Source of the DNA: Sipunculus nudus
Lineage: Eukaryota; Annelida; Sipuncula; Golfingiida; Sipunculidae
Direction: 5' to 3'
NCBI GenBank assembly: GCA_026874595.1
Contig: CM049311.1
Span: forward strand, 71,904,453-71,968,452
DNA: 64,000 nucleotides
Shown piece after piece: positions 37,321-50,217 of this stretch. How positions within the stretch are numbered: the stretch's first letter is position 1; each line of letters starts with the position of its first letter. A program made the position numbers and the translations under genes. The notes under the pieces are model-generated. The model worked only from the letters and a program-made list of their open reading frames with translations. It did no database searches and was not told the DNA's origin.

Positions 37321-39989
37321 TTTTTTTTCTGTTTTTGACAATCAAATGACATCAGTTATGTAACTTTCTCAGCTGTGGTTTCATCCAGTGCCCTGAAACC
37401 CAGTGTGTTTATTGATTATGATTGGTTTCTTCAGTTTCTGAAGAATGGTGGCACCACCTGAATTTTTTTTCTATTTTTTATGCATTTTTTCCTTCATTTT
37501 GAGACTGCCAAATTTTATTGATACTATCAGACTCGCAACTGTTGTTTCTTTTGTGTTCTGAAACCATGTTTGTTTATTAGGGCCTCGCTTGAATAAGCAG
37601 TTTCCCTATTTTAATCACCCTGTCTGTCCATTTGACCGACATCTTTCTGTATGTCCGTTTAATTTGTTGCTTGATGATAACTCCAGTTTGGATTTATGAG
37701 GACTCAAACTTGACTTATATATGGCCCACCTCTTACGTAAGAAACTCTATTGATTTTCGGGTGATGAGGTCAGAGGTCAAGGTCACAGGATTTGCTTATT
37801 CAGAACGATTTTGGATGCCTTTTAAGGCAAACTTTTCATCCCAAATCTTCCATCTTGCACATATAGCTGACCTGCCAATAGGGGAAGAACCTGATTGATT
37901 TTTGGGTCACAAGGTCACAGGGGCCATTTTTCCACATATTTCATTCCGGATGATTACTCCAGTTTTAATTGATATATTGGTTTCAATCTTGACTTATATA
38001 TGACCCACCAATATTTTAAGAACTCTTTGATTTTTTTTGGTCATTAGGTACACTGACAAGGTCACAGGACCCACTTCTTTAAAAAGATTGTGGGTATATT
38101 TTAAGGCAAACTTTCGTCCCAAAACCTTCCACCTTCCAGATATAGCTCACCTGCAAATAGTAGAAAAAGACTTGTGGATTTTTGGGTCACAAGGTCAAAG
38201 GTCAAGGGGGCCATCTATCCACATATAAGTTTCCAGATGATACCACCATTTTGGACTGAAAAAATTGGTTTAAAACTTTAATACATATGGCACACCAGTA
38301 AAGTAAGAACTCAGAAAGATTGTGGATGCATTTTAAGCCAAAATTATTATCCCAAACCTTCCATCTTGCACATATAGCTTTCCTGTAAAAAGGGGGATGA
38401 ACCTGAATGATTTTGGGGTCACATGGTCAAAGGGCAAGGTTACAGCTGCCATTTGTCCACATATTTGTTTACGGATGATTAATCAAGTTCTAATTGCCAT
38501 ATTGGTTTCATATTTGAATGATATATGACCCAACAATAATTTAAAAACCCTTTTGATTCAGGGGTCGTGAGATCACAGGTCAAGGTCACAGGAACCACTA
38601 CTTCAGATAGAGTGTGGATGCATTTTAAGCCAAACTTTTCATCACAAACCCATCATCTTCCACATGTGGCCCACTAGCCAAATTGGGGGATGTTTCCTTT
38701 TGATTTTTTGGTCACTTGTTAAAAGATCAAGGTCACAGGGCCCATCCATTCACAAATTAGTTTATGGATGATAAGTCACAGGACCCATATTTTGATAAAG
38801 CTCATAAAAATATGTTTATAGACAAAAACTCCAGTTTTGGTAGACAGGTTGGCATCAAACTGATCACAGGACCCATATTTTGAAAAAGCTCATAAACATA
38901 TCCTTAAAGACAATTTCAGCTTATTGTCGAGACCCATGGGTTGATCCCTAGTTTATTTTTAGCTCAGCTGACTATAAGTCATCTGAGCTATAGTCGTGGT
39001 CCATTGTCCGTCGTCTGTCCGTCTGTCCGTAGATGTGGCACGTTTTGAAACCGTAAGACCTAGGAATCCAAAATTCGGCATAATGTTAGATGTCCCCAAG
39101 ATCTCCTACCATGCCAAAAACTGGGTCTTACGACTTCGTTCCTTTGAGAAATTAAGGAAAAACCTCAATTTTTTATTAAAAACCTATTTTCACACTTCAG
39201 GACTGCCTAATATCAAAACTACTCATCTGTTTTTCCTCATATTTACCATAAATATTCCTTTATATAGTTCCTATGTACATGCCAGAAATTATGTCTGTAT
39301 TATATAATTTAAAAAGGTAATGGGCCCAAACATAATGCATTTTGTAAAAAATCAGGAAAGATATTTGATCACTTAACACAAAACATGTTAAAGCTATGGA
39401 CTTTTTTTCCAGTATTATATTTTTAATTAATCAAAATTAAATTGTATACCCAAAATTAGATCAAACTCTTTTGAATTTTTTTAAATATTAACAAAAATAA
39501 AAAATTGGTACCTTAAATTTTGCCCAACTTTGACCATGGCAAGTTTTTTTCCTGTAAGTACTGTGGATTTAATTTTCACAGCATGTTTTTGTTAGCATTT
39601 TGTCCGTTAACACCAAAAATTTGAAACCAGTTAATCAAAAACTGTAGATTTTATAAAGTTTTCAAACACCATGTAACATATTGTTTACATCAGGCAAGTG
39701 TTATGCAGTTTGCAAGTGCTCAGCTCCCCAGCTTTTAGCTCTCAGTTCCTAAAATTTGGCATACAATAAGATGTCTCCAAAATCCCCTACCATGCCAAGA
39801 ATTTGGTCACTAGGACTTAATACCTTGAGATAATAATGAAAAACTTCATTTTTCCATTAAAAACCCATTGTTACACTTCAAGACTGCCTAATATCAAAAC
39901 AACTGATCTGACTTTAATCATATATAATATACATATTTTTCTATACATTCTCTATGCACATGCCAGATATGATGTCAGTATTGCTTAAT

Positions 39990-41297
39990 TGTATCCGCCA
40001 AAACAGAGTTTTGCGGATACTATGTTTTCAGCTGGCCGCCGCCGCCGCCGCCGCCGCCGCGTAGGTGTCCGGAGAACTCCTCCGTAACCGCTGGGCGGAA
40101 TTTTCCGAAACACGGGATTATGTTCGGGTCACATGTGAACTGCTGCGCCCCGATTTTGTTTTGACCTCTGACCTTTCCTTTGCGCTCTGCGTCCGTTTGT
40201 GCGTCTGTTTCCACACATAAACCCACATATCTCGGGAACCGTTTGACCGATCAGGAAAATTTTTTTGCACAAATGTAGCCCTCGGAGAGCTTTATAACAT
40301 ACACCAAAAATGGTGGCGCCACCTGCAACCATGTTTGCACAGTGTCCATCTGTTCGTCTGCCTTGGGTTAAAATCACTCATATCTCTGCAGTGACTTGAC
40401 TAATTCACCTGAAATTGGGCATGCGTAAACATCCTGGATAGCTTTTCTGATTTTATGACAGGTGGCGCCACCTACATTCACGTTTACGCTGCAGACATCC
40501 AAGCTCATATCTCGGGAACCGTTTGACCGATCAGGAAAATTCTTTTGCACAAATGTAGCCCTTGGAGAGCTTTATAACATACACCAAAAATGGTGGCGCT
40601 ACCTGCAACCATGTTTGCACAGTGTCCATCTGTTCGTCTGCCTTGGGTTAAAATCACTCATATCTCTGCAGTGACTTGACTAATTCACCTGAAATTTGGC
40701 ATGGGTATACATCCTGGATAGCTTTTATGATTTTATGACAGGTGGCGCCACCTACATTCACGTTTACGCTGCAGACATCCAAGCTCATATCTCAGGAACC
40801 GTTTGACCGATCAGGAAAATTTTTTTGCACAAATGTAGCCCTTGGAGAGCTTTATAACATACACCGAAAATGGTGGCACCACCTGCAACCATGTTTGCAC
40901 AGTGTCCATCTGTTCTTCTGCCTTGGGTTAAAATCACTCATATTTCTGCAGTGGTTTGACTAATTCACCTGAAATTCGGCATGCTTATACATCCTGGATA
41001 GCTTTTCTGATTTTATGACAGGTGGCGCCTCCTACAATCAAGTTTACGCTGCAGACATCCAAGCTCATATCTAGGGAACCGTTTGACCGATTGGGCCAAA
41101 ATTTTGCATGTGTATAAATCTCACATAGCTCTTTATCATACGCAAAACTGGTGGCGCCACCTGCAGCCATGTTTGCACAGCTCCCATCTGTTTGTCTGCC
41201 ATGGGATAAAATATCCATGCTAATATGCAACACTTCACCCGTTCCACTCTGATTTAGGCGGATACAAGTAGTCGCTTGTCGACTACCCGTATTCTAG
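39990..41297 (+). mobile_element. Helentron-like family C element C2, nested in A2
   Basis: It has the C 5' end TGTATCCGCCAAAACAGAG, a (GCC)n run at 40036-40060, four units of about 280 bp (starting near 40213, 40493, 40773, 41055), and the C 3' end with hairpin GTAGTCG/CGACTAC then CCGTATTCTAG. A1 (7901-7910) and A3 (46455-46465) read TAATTGTTTTAAG uninterrupted at this point. In A2 the same string is split between its two T's, giving T|T insertion without duplication. Confidence 0.85.
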
Positions 41298-42229
41298 TTG
41301 TTTTAAGTTATGGGCCCAAACATAATGCACTTTGTAAAAAATCAAGAAATATATTTACTCCCTTAACAAGGAGATTGCTGAAGCTAGAGATTTTTTTGTC
41401 AGGGATGTAACATTATTTAATAAAGATTCAATTGAATACCCAAAATTAGTTCTGAATTTTTCAAATTTTATGAGTTATTAGTATAAATATAAAATTAGTA
41501 CCTTAAATTTTGCTCAACTTTGACCATGGCACGTTTGTTTCCTGTGAGCACTGTTGATATAATTTTCATGTCATGCACACATAAGGATTTCAGCTTTTTA
41601 GTTTAGAAAGCTGAAAGAAATTGGCCAAAAATTGTAGCTTTTGTTAATGTTTCTATGAGACCATGTCAGACCTTGGCCCCCTCCAGCCCCTCTTGAGACA
41701 CCTGTATGTTGATCTTGTTGAACTTTCAGCAAATTATGCATGCTTGAGGCAAGCATAAACTGAGGCTCCAGGCAGCTTATTATATAATGGCCAGCCACAG
41801 TTGATCCAGATGTCCAACCCAACTCATCTAGTAGATTTAACCAACAACATAACAATAAACAATAAATTAATAAATTTTTATTGGTTTTTAATAACAAATT
41901 AAAGAAAAATAAAAAAGGAATTTGTTAGTTTATAATAACAGGAAATTAACTTGCAGTTACTGATGATATAAGAATCTTGTATCGATGGATAGAATGTCAT
42001 GTATTCCAAATAACACCATGCAGTCACCTATGGTATTTTTCAGTTCAATTTTAATGATAAAAAAGTAAATCATATTATTCATTACTAATGATTGGGGATC
42101 ATATGAAGGAAATTAATGATAGACAAAGATGCAGTTTATAATATTCCTAGATTCCTACTGTGTCTAGTGTGTACATTGATGTGAAATTAGTCCAAAATGA
42201 ATACATTACATTTATTTTTCATGCCCCCG

Positions 42230-43263
42230 CCACAAAGTTACAGATCGAGTTTGCGTTTCGTCTCCATTGACCTACTTTTGACCGTTTTACGGCTCCTAAA
42301 CATAGAAAATTTCATGAAAAATATGAAATTTCATGACAAATACACATGTACGGACTTTTTTTCGCAATGCCTGCAGATATATTGGCCTGATTTTTGGTGT
42401 GTGGGCAGATATTGACCAGTTACAGATTGAGTCATGTTTCGTCCCAGTTGACCTACTTTTGATTGTTTTACGGCTCCTGAACATAGAAAATTTCATGTAA
42501 AATATAAATTTTCATGACAAATACACTTGTACAGACTTTTCTTCGCAATACCTGCAGATATTGGCCTGATTTTTGGTGTGTGGGCAGATAATGACCAGTT
42601 ACAGATTCAGTCTACGTTTTGTCCCAGTTTACCTACTTTTGACTGTTTGACGGTGCTCTAACATAGAAAATTTCATTAAAAAGTGCACATGTATGGACTT
42701 CTTTTCGCAGTGCCTGCAGATGGGGGCCTGATTTTTGGTGTGTAGGCAGATAATGACCAGTTACAGATTGAGTTCTTGTTTTGTCCCAGTTGACCTACTT
42801 TTGACCATTTGACTGCTCCTGAACATAGAAAGTTTCATGAAAAATAGAAATTTTCATAACAAATGCATATGTACTGACTTTTTTTCCTCAATGCCTGCAG
42901 ATACCACCCTGATTTTTTATGTGTGGGCAGATAATGACAGTTACAGATTGAGTTCGATTTTCGTCCCGATTGACCTACTTTTGATTGTTTTACAGCTCCT
43001 TAACATAGAAAATTTCATGAAAGACAGAAATTTTTATGGAAAATGCACATGTATGGACTTTTTTTCACAATGCCTGCATATACTGGCATGATTTTTGGTG
43101 TGTTGCTTGATAATGACCCGTTACAGATCGAGTTTGCATTTTGCCCTTGTTGACCTACTTTTGACCATACAACACCTCCTGAACTTAAAAAAATTTTCAA
43201 AATTTTACAAATGTTTCTAATTTGCCCCAGGCAGGGGCATTCGTGTCGTTCCGACACATCTAG
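42230..43263 (+). mobile_element. Helentron-like family E element, nested in A2
   Basis: The 5' end ATGCCCCCGCC (42231) recurs inverted as GGCAGGGGCAT at 43230-43240. A 6-bp hairpin GTGTCG/CGACAC follows (43243-43257), then AT and CTAG. The body is about five and a half tandem units of about 180 bp, each with GTTACAGAT(C/T)GAG, TTGACCTACTTTTGACC and GCCTGATTTTTGGTGTGTG (unit starts near 42239, 42420, 42598, 42760, 42941, 43121). A1 and A3 have an unbroken run of 10 T's here, so E landed in a T-run. This is the only E copy in the window. Non-coding. Confidence 0.75.
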
Positions 43264-43935
43264 TTTAAATATAAATAAAAGCCATAAAACCAGGTACTTA
43301 TGATCATTATTTAAAAGTGTTAATTTTGTATATTCTGGATTCTCAACATCATTGTTTGGTGAAAACTGAATAATTACCTGACATGGTGCGAATAATTTGC
43401 AATTGTATTTAAATACGAATATGAATATGTACTCCATTATCAAATTTCTTGCATTAAGAACGGGAATTCAGGTAAAAATGAAAGTTTATGAATACCAGTG
43501 CAAATACTTTCAAAATGTATTCATGAATGCATTCATGAATATTTTCTTTAATATTATTTTATAATCATTTTAGTTATATTTCATTTTTAAAAATCATAAG
43601 ATTCTCTTATTATTTTTAATTAAAATTATATTTGGGACACTATTTGTAATTTTTTAATTAATAGTTAAACTCTTATATTATATGTTCTCCTTATAAGTTA
43701 AATGGCCAAGTCAAAATCTGTGTGACAATAGTACTCCATTTATTAATAAAATAAATGAAATCAATCCTCTTTCCTGTCTCCAAAGATACTATCAAAATCA
43801 TACATAAGCTAATTAAACAACAACAACTCATAATACAGCTTATATTTATTACCACAAAACCAGCACATGAATCATATCTAAATCATATTTTTCATCATAT
43901 ATAACAGCTGAGCGCCGTGACCCATAGGTCCCTTG

Positions 43936-45008
43936 TTTTTAGATAATTTTTACACTGAAAATAAACAAACAGGGATACAGACAGACAAAAGGCAAGACCT
44001 GAGTGTTTTCATGACTTCTGGACAGCTAGGTTGAGGGAGGTAATGAGGTCATAATTTTTGTCAAGTACCTTATGTTTGACTTCCGTTATTGATTTGTACT
44101 GGAAGCTCTGCCAGGGAATAAGCTGGAGGAGAAGTTTGTTTAAACTGATCTGTTGAAAACAGACCTGGGACGGATATTACACTCACAGAAGACTCGTCAT
44201 ATATGGTTTTATTGCAGCAATGAATTGTACCCCTGAGTAATTACTATGGGCAATATGTGTTTTGAACAGTCATTGATTGTGGAAAGGGGATTTGTCAGAG
44301 TTAATGATGATTAATTAGCCTGTCCTGACCAAGTTGGCCCTGTGACGGAGAGGGGAAGAGTGTCGCATCACCCCAGCCTGTATATTGATTGTGCACTGAC
44401 ACAAATTACATGGCATCGGGTCCAGGTTGATGGATTCCAAGCATCTTCATGCGTAACCCCCGTACAGGCCTGAGTAAATGCTGGATTTGGTGTTGCAACA
44501 GTGTTTGTGGTATGCTCACCTCTCCCAGTTAGTCACTGGAATACTGGCTCAACAGGAACAAGCGACATTACTTCGATCATTACTTTGTGTTAAAGATAAG
44601 GCTCAGTAGTGGCTTGTGGTGCTGTGGAGCACACCAGAGGGTGTGGTCTGTGGATGCCTTGATCACTTTCAACTTGTAACCAGTGTCTCCGCCCAACATG
44701 TGGACAATACCTTCTGGGCTGCGCTAATTGAACCATCTCATTATATGTTGCTTACCTGCTGTGGGTTCAGGATTGACCAGACTTATGCCTGGGGTGCGTG
44801 TGCATGTTGGATTTCTCTTGTATTAGGTATCTCACACACGTGCATCACCACTGGGTTTGATAAATTTGTGTATTCTTGGCCACTGCCAGAGAGTTGCCAC
44901 ACCAAGCTTGCAGCATGGATCAACTCTTTAACTTTTTCTCAGAAAGGTAACATTTATTGTATTATTCTTAGAGCTTATAAGTGCATGCTGTATTGTTCAT
45001 TCATAAAT

Positions 45009-45078
<70 letters not shown>

Positions 45079-45412
45079 ATATATTTTAAATATGTTTTGC
45101 TAATTCTGATTAATTATATGTAAGAAATTACTAATTGCAGAGATAAAAATGTTAAAAACAGTTTTGGGTTACTTTATCATATTGTATATGATTTTCCCTC
45201 AGATTCTATCATTTGCCTAAAATTAACTTTACAAAACTTTGCCTAATGACCAATGTTCCTTTCCCGCCATTCATACATCAGAGCGGTCTCAGAACAATAG
45301 GTTTATACTCTCAAACCAAAAATTTACCATCACTTCAGTTTTGAGGTGATTCAGTATAGCAGTATACTCATAAATGACAGACAACAACACTTCCTATCAG
45401 AATTAGCTTTTT
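43936..45412. other. Unassigned DNA with TA microsatellite
   Basis: Probably single-copy. A 157-codon plus-strand frame at 44616-45089 has no recognisable domain and its C-terminus is merely the TA microsatellite read in frame, so I do not call it a gene. Confidence 0.45.
45005..45075. repeat. (TA)n microsatellite
   Basis: A nearly pure alternating TA run of about 70 bp with one A interruption near 45021. Confidence 0.9.
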
Positions 45413-47877
45413 TAGCTCAGCTGACTATAAGTCATCTGAGCTATAGTCGTGGTCCATTGTCCGTCGTCCGTCCGTCTGTCCGTCCGTCCGTCCGTCCGTA
45501 GATATGGCACGTTTTGAAACCGTAAGACCTAGGAATCCAAAATTCAGCATAATGTTAGATGTCCCCAAGATCTCCAACCAAGCCGAAAACTGGGTCTTTG
45601 CGACTTCGTTCCTTTGAGAAATGAAGGAAAAACCTCAATTTTTTATTAAAAACCTATTTTCACACTTCAGGACTGCCTAATATCAAAACGACTCATCTAT
45701 TTTTCCTCATATTTACCATAAATATTCTTCTATATAGTTCCTATGTACATGCCAGAAATTATGTCTGTATTATATAATTTAAAAAAGTAATGGGCCCAAA
45801 CATAATGCATTTTGTAAAAAATCGGGAAAGATATTTGATCACTTAACACAAAACTTGTTAAAGCTATGGACTTTTTTTCCAGTAATATAACTTTAATTTA
45901 TCAAAATTAAATTGTATACCCAAAATTAGATCAAAATCTTTTAAATTTTTTAAAATATTAACAAAAATAAAAAATTGGTACCTTAAATTTTGCCTAACTT
46001 TGACCATGGCACGTTTTTTTCCTGTAAGTACTGTGGATTTAATTTTCTCAGCATGTTTTTGTTAGCATTTTGTCCGTTAACACCAAAAATTTGAAACCAG
46101 TTGATCAAAAACTGTAGATTTTATTCAAGTTTTCAAGCACCATGTAACATATTGTTTACATCAAGCTAGTGTTATGCAGTTTGCAAGAGCTCAGCTCCCC
46201 AGCTTCAGATCTCAGTTCCTAAAATTTGGCATACAATTAGATGTCTCCAAAATTCCCTACCATGCCAAGAATTTAGTCACTAGAACTTAATACCTTCGAG
46301 ATATAAATGAAAAACTTCATTTTTCCATTAAAAACCCATTGTTACACTTCAAGACTGCCTAATATCAAAACCACTGATGTGACTTTAATCATATATAATA
46401 TACATATTTTTCTATACATTCTCTATGCATATGCCAGAAATGATGTCAGTATTGCGTAATTGTTTTAAGTTATGGGCCCAAACATAATGCACTATGTAAA
46501 AAATCAAGAAATATATTTACTCCCTTAACAAGGGGATTGCTGAAGCTAGAGTTTTTTTGCCAGGGATGTAACATTATTTAATCAAGATTCAATTGAATAC
46601 CCCAAATTAGTCCTGAATTTTTCAAATTTTATATGTTATTAGTATAAATATAAAATTAGTACCTTAAATTTTGCCCAACTTTGACCATGGCACATTTTTT
46701 TCCTGTGAGCATGGTTGATATAATTTTCATATCATGCACACAAGGATTTATTTAAGCTTTTTAGTTTAGAAAGGCCTGCCACAGTTGATCCAGGTGTCCA
46801 ACCCAACTCATCTAGTAGTTTTAACCAACAACATAACTATTAACAATAAATTAATAAATTTTTATTGTTTTTTAATAACAAATTAAAGAAAAATAAAAAG
46901 GACTTTGTTAGTTTATAATAACAGGAAATCAACTTGCAGTTACTGATGATATAAGAATCTTGTATCGATGGATAGAATGTCACATACTCCAAATAACACT
47001 ATGCAGTCACCTATGGTATTTTTCAGTTCAATTTTAATGATAAAAAAGTAAATAATATTATTCATTACTAATCATTAGGGATCATATGAAGGAAATTATT
47101 GATAGACAAAGATGCAGTTGATATTATTAATCTAGATTCCTACTGTGTCTAGTGTGTACATTGATGTGAAATTAGTCCAAAATGAATATATTACATTTAT
47201 TTTTTTTTTAATATAAATAAAAGCCATAAAACTAGGTACTTTTGATCATAATTTAAATGTGTGAATTTTGTATATTCTGGATTCTCAACATCATTGTTTG
47301 GTGAAAACTGAATAAATGCCAGTAATGGTGGGAATACTTTGCAATTGTATTTAAATACGAATATGAATATGTACTCCATTATAAAATTTATTGCATTAAG
47401 AATTGGAATTCAGGTAAAAATGAAAGTATATGAATACCAGTGCAAATACTTTCAAAATGTATTCATGAATGCACTATGAATATATTCTTTAATATTATTA
47501 TAATAATCATTTCAGTTATATTTGATTTTAAAATTTCATAAGATTCTCTTATTATTTTTAATAAAAATTATATTTGAGACAATATTTGTAATTTTTTTTA
47601 ATAAATAGTTAAACTCTTATATCATATGTTCTGCTTATAAGTTATATGGCCAAGTCAAAATCTGTGTGACAATAGTACTCCATTTGTTAATAAAATAAAA
47701 GAAATCAATCCTCTTCCCTGTCTCCAAAGATAATATCATAATCATACATAAGCTAAACACCAACAACTCATAATAAAGCTTATATTTATTACCACACCAA
47801 ACCAGCATGTGCCTCATTCCTAAATCATATTTTTTATCATATATAACAGCTGAGCGCTGTGACCCATAGGTCCCTTG
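45413..47877 (+). mobile_element. Helentron-like element A3, uninterrupted
   Basis: This is the reference copy of family A: about 2.46 kb with no insertion. The head is AGCTCAGCTGACTATAAGTC followed by a GTCC/GTCT microsatellite (45463-45500). The end is CAGCTGAGCGCTGTGACCCA then TAGGTCCCTTG, with T's on both flanks. It provides the empty-site sequences for C2 and E in A2, and roughly for B1 in A1. The interior holds two related halves, each with a CTAATATCAAAAC / ACATGCCAGAAATTATGTC / CATAATGCA order (45680-45810 and 46365-46500), suggesting an ancient internal duplication. No coding frame. Confidence 0.8.
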
Positions 47878-48710
47878 TTTAAGATTAAAATATTCTATTC
47901 AGCACTTAAATGAGGTCTGAAAGGAAAGATTTGTACAACATAATACAGAGTATACTGAGTAAAATGGTACCGTACAATGTTTTCCTGTAAGATTAGGGGA
48001 AGTTTACTTAAAATTCTATTTCTCCATGAGGATTCAAGGTATTAAGATTCCCTGATATCAAACTGAAAATACTTCCGGAAACTGTGTTTCAATTAGATTA
48101 TTATATTACATTTTAAACTATAGAAGAAACCAGATTGAAGAGGGTATTAAATGTTAAAACCACAGTAATGACTGGATGGTTTTAAAATAAGCATCTGTGT
48201 GTGTCCATTTTGTTATGTGAATCATGGTAAATATTGGTGGTAGTGGTCATGTTTGATAGTTGGATACCTCTCCTTTTGTTAATTTGCATCAGTGCATGTG
48301 ACCATTATCAAGATCATCCACACCCACCTGACAAATGAGGTACATGTCTATTGGTCTGACGTTTATGAGTCTTGAATTATGTTGATGACTCGTATTACCT
48401 GTTGCACTGATTATCATCCGATAATTTATTAGTGCTTAATTCATATGAAATTATGAAAGGAAGATGTCGCAACCTGATTATTTAATTGTTTTACAATGTC
48501 CTGGCAAAACTTTTCCCTTGCATTGCTTTTCATGGCAGTGCCGAAAATGTAGCATTTTAAAAAGACATGTTAAAAGAAAAGAATTAATTGTTAATATTAT
48601 TTAGCCTATCAAGTATTATGCACATACAGGGCTAGGAAAGAAAAATAATTTAGAGTTAATATTTGTAGTTAAGACATTTGACGAAGTCTCTGACAATCTT
48701 TAGAGATTCC
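47878..48710. other. Unassigned DNA
   Basis: No repeat copies, transposon ends or gene recognised. 48290-48480 has higher complexity with several TAAT-containing words; nothing more can be said from sequence alone. Confidence 0.45.
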
Positions 48711-49078
48711 ATCATTTTGCCTTTGGGACACTTTTCACAAACATTCATTTTGTTTTTGGGACACTGTTCACAGACAGTCATTTTGATTATGGGCACTTTC
48801 CACAAACAATTATTTTAATTATTTTTGGGTACTTTTCACAAACAATCATTTTGTCTTTAGTTCACTTTTCACAAACAATCATTTTGCCTTTAGGGCTCTT
48901 TTTACAAACAATCATTTTACCTTTTGGGCTCTTTTCACAAACAATCATTTTGCCTTTGGGGCTCTTTTCACAAACAATCATTTTGCCTTTGGGGCTCTTT
49001 TCACAAACAATCATTTTGCCTTTGGGGCTCTTTTCCCAAACAATCATTTTGCCTTTCGGGCACTTACAGTTCACAAAA
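48711..49078. repeat. 33-bp minisatellite
   Basis: About eleven tandem units built on ACAAACAATCATTTTGCCTT followed by TGGGGCTCTTTTC. The right-hand six are nearly identical; the left-hand units (48711-48850) are diverged. Because 33 is divisible by three, both strands stay open: plus reads repeated SQTIILPLGLF and minus reads repeated KGKMIVCEKSP. I see no start context, splice sites or homology to support translation. Confidence 0.85.
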
Positions 49079-50217
49079 AGAAGGCTGTCAGCTCTGATTA
49101 TAACTAAGTCACATCTCTTACGAAAGTAAAGTATACCTGTTGACAGTGTCACACATTAATGCATACTTAATTTCTATATATTTAAATAAGAATATGAAGC
49201 TTGTTTGAACCTATAGTATAATGTTACTCATTTGTCTATCACTTCCCCTATTTCTTCCACTTAGTCACTAATGCATTGCATGCCATGCCATAGAATGCCA
49301 TAGAATTTATTTCAATAACTTTGTGCCAATTAACTCTTCCTTCAGTTTTACACTTTCTCTTTATTTCTTGAAAGCTAAAATATTAGGTTATACTGATTAG
49401 GGTTCTAAGTTCCTTCACATTTACAACAAATCTCCCATATACTTTCTTTAAAGAATCCACAGGTTTTCCTCTATAGACAATCTGAAATCATTTTTTTGAA
49501 GGCTGTATCTACATGCAAACAAGGGGAAACATTTTTGTCCATACATGGAGACACTTCCTTTTCTTCTCCCTATTCATACGTCATTATGATACACTAGAGA
49601 TAAGCCAGTCGTCATATGTATATCATATGACAATACTCTTTAGTTCTCTCCAGGGGTAACCTGCATTGTCCTATACCTGAGGAATGTGTCATTCATCTTA
49701 TTCCCCATTCACAAACAAGTATTCTTAGATTTCCATTCCTGTTCATACCCTGAATACTTACAAATCTACCACTAACCATGCAGAAACCTCAGCAAGCTGC
49801 TCGTGTGAATGAACAACCTCTTTGTTGTGAAACGGCAAGCAATGTACTGGTACATTAGAATTAAAACCATGACCGCTATAAGCCTTTGGATTGTGAGACT
49901 TTATCTTGCTAACACTGGTTCCCAGTAGGTGTTTATAAAACTGCTAATGATGATTATCACTTCAGTCCATGTAAACATTTTCTGTCATTCTTAACACTTT
50001 GGCATAAAGCAATTAATTAATCACTCTGTTGAATTCTTCTGCAATGATAATCAGTAAACCTGAATGTTACAGCTGCAGATCTCTTGATACAGATGGTTTT
50101 AAAACCAATATGAATATTTTCAAAATGATCAAACGTTGGCCTCGGTTAATGTCAAAAAACAGTTAATTAGTTGATAGTTGTACCAAATTAATGCTCATAG
50201 TATGTTTAACAAATTGA
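49079..50217. other. Unassigned DNA
   Basis: No gene or repeat recognised apart from short GCATGCCATGCCATAGAATG-type repetition near 49275-49305. Confidence 0.45.

Larger units (their letters stand above)
34035..38951 (+). mobile_element. Helentron-like element Y (A-type termini), doubly interrupted
   Basis: It starts TTTTTAGCTCAGCTGACTGA and shares the X head (GGTATAGGTATGGCGCTTTG and a Tag GCACAAATC stretch). It is interrupted by Y' (34390-35856) followed at once by C1 (35858-37320), then resumes at 37321. The right part (37620-38800) consists of units that align with X, with repeated GGTCAAGGTCACAGG and ATGGCCCACC. It ends GACCCATGGG, TTGATCCCTAG, a slightly altered A-type hairpin and CTAG. 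Removing the inserts leaves about 2.0 kb. Non-coding. Confidence 0.65.
38960..43935 (+). mobile_element. Helentron-like element A2, split by C2 and E
   Basis: The 5' end (AGCTCAGCTGACTATAAGTC) lies about nine bases after the CTAG that ends Y, in the intervening T-run. The 3' end is CAGCTGAGCGCCGTGACCCA then TAGGTCCCTTG. The interior aligns with A1 and A3 throughout. It is interrupted at 39990-41297 by C2 and at 42230-43263 by E; without them it is about 2.6 kb. The 103-codon frame at 38996-39307 covers the GTCC/GTCT head and shows no known motif, so it is not called as a gene. Confidence 0.75.

Noticed and set aside
43015-43443. 142-codon minus-strand frame
   Set aside because: It crosses the junction between element E and the interior of A2, so it is an accidental frame over two transposons.
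44616-45089. 157-codon plus-strand open frame
   Set aside because: No recognisable domain, and the last part is the TA microsatellite read as alternating I/Y. No relative or splice context seen.
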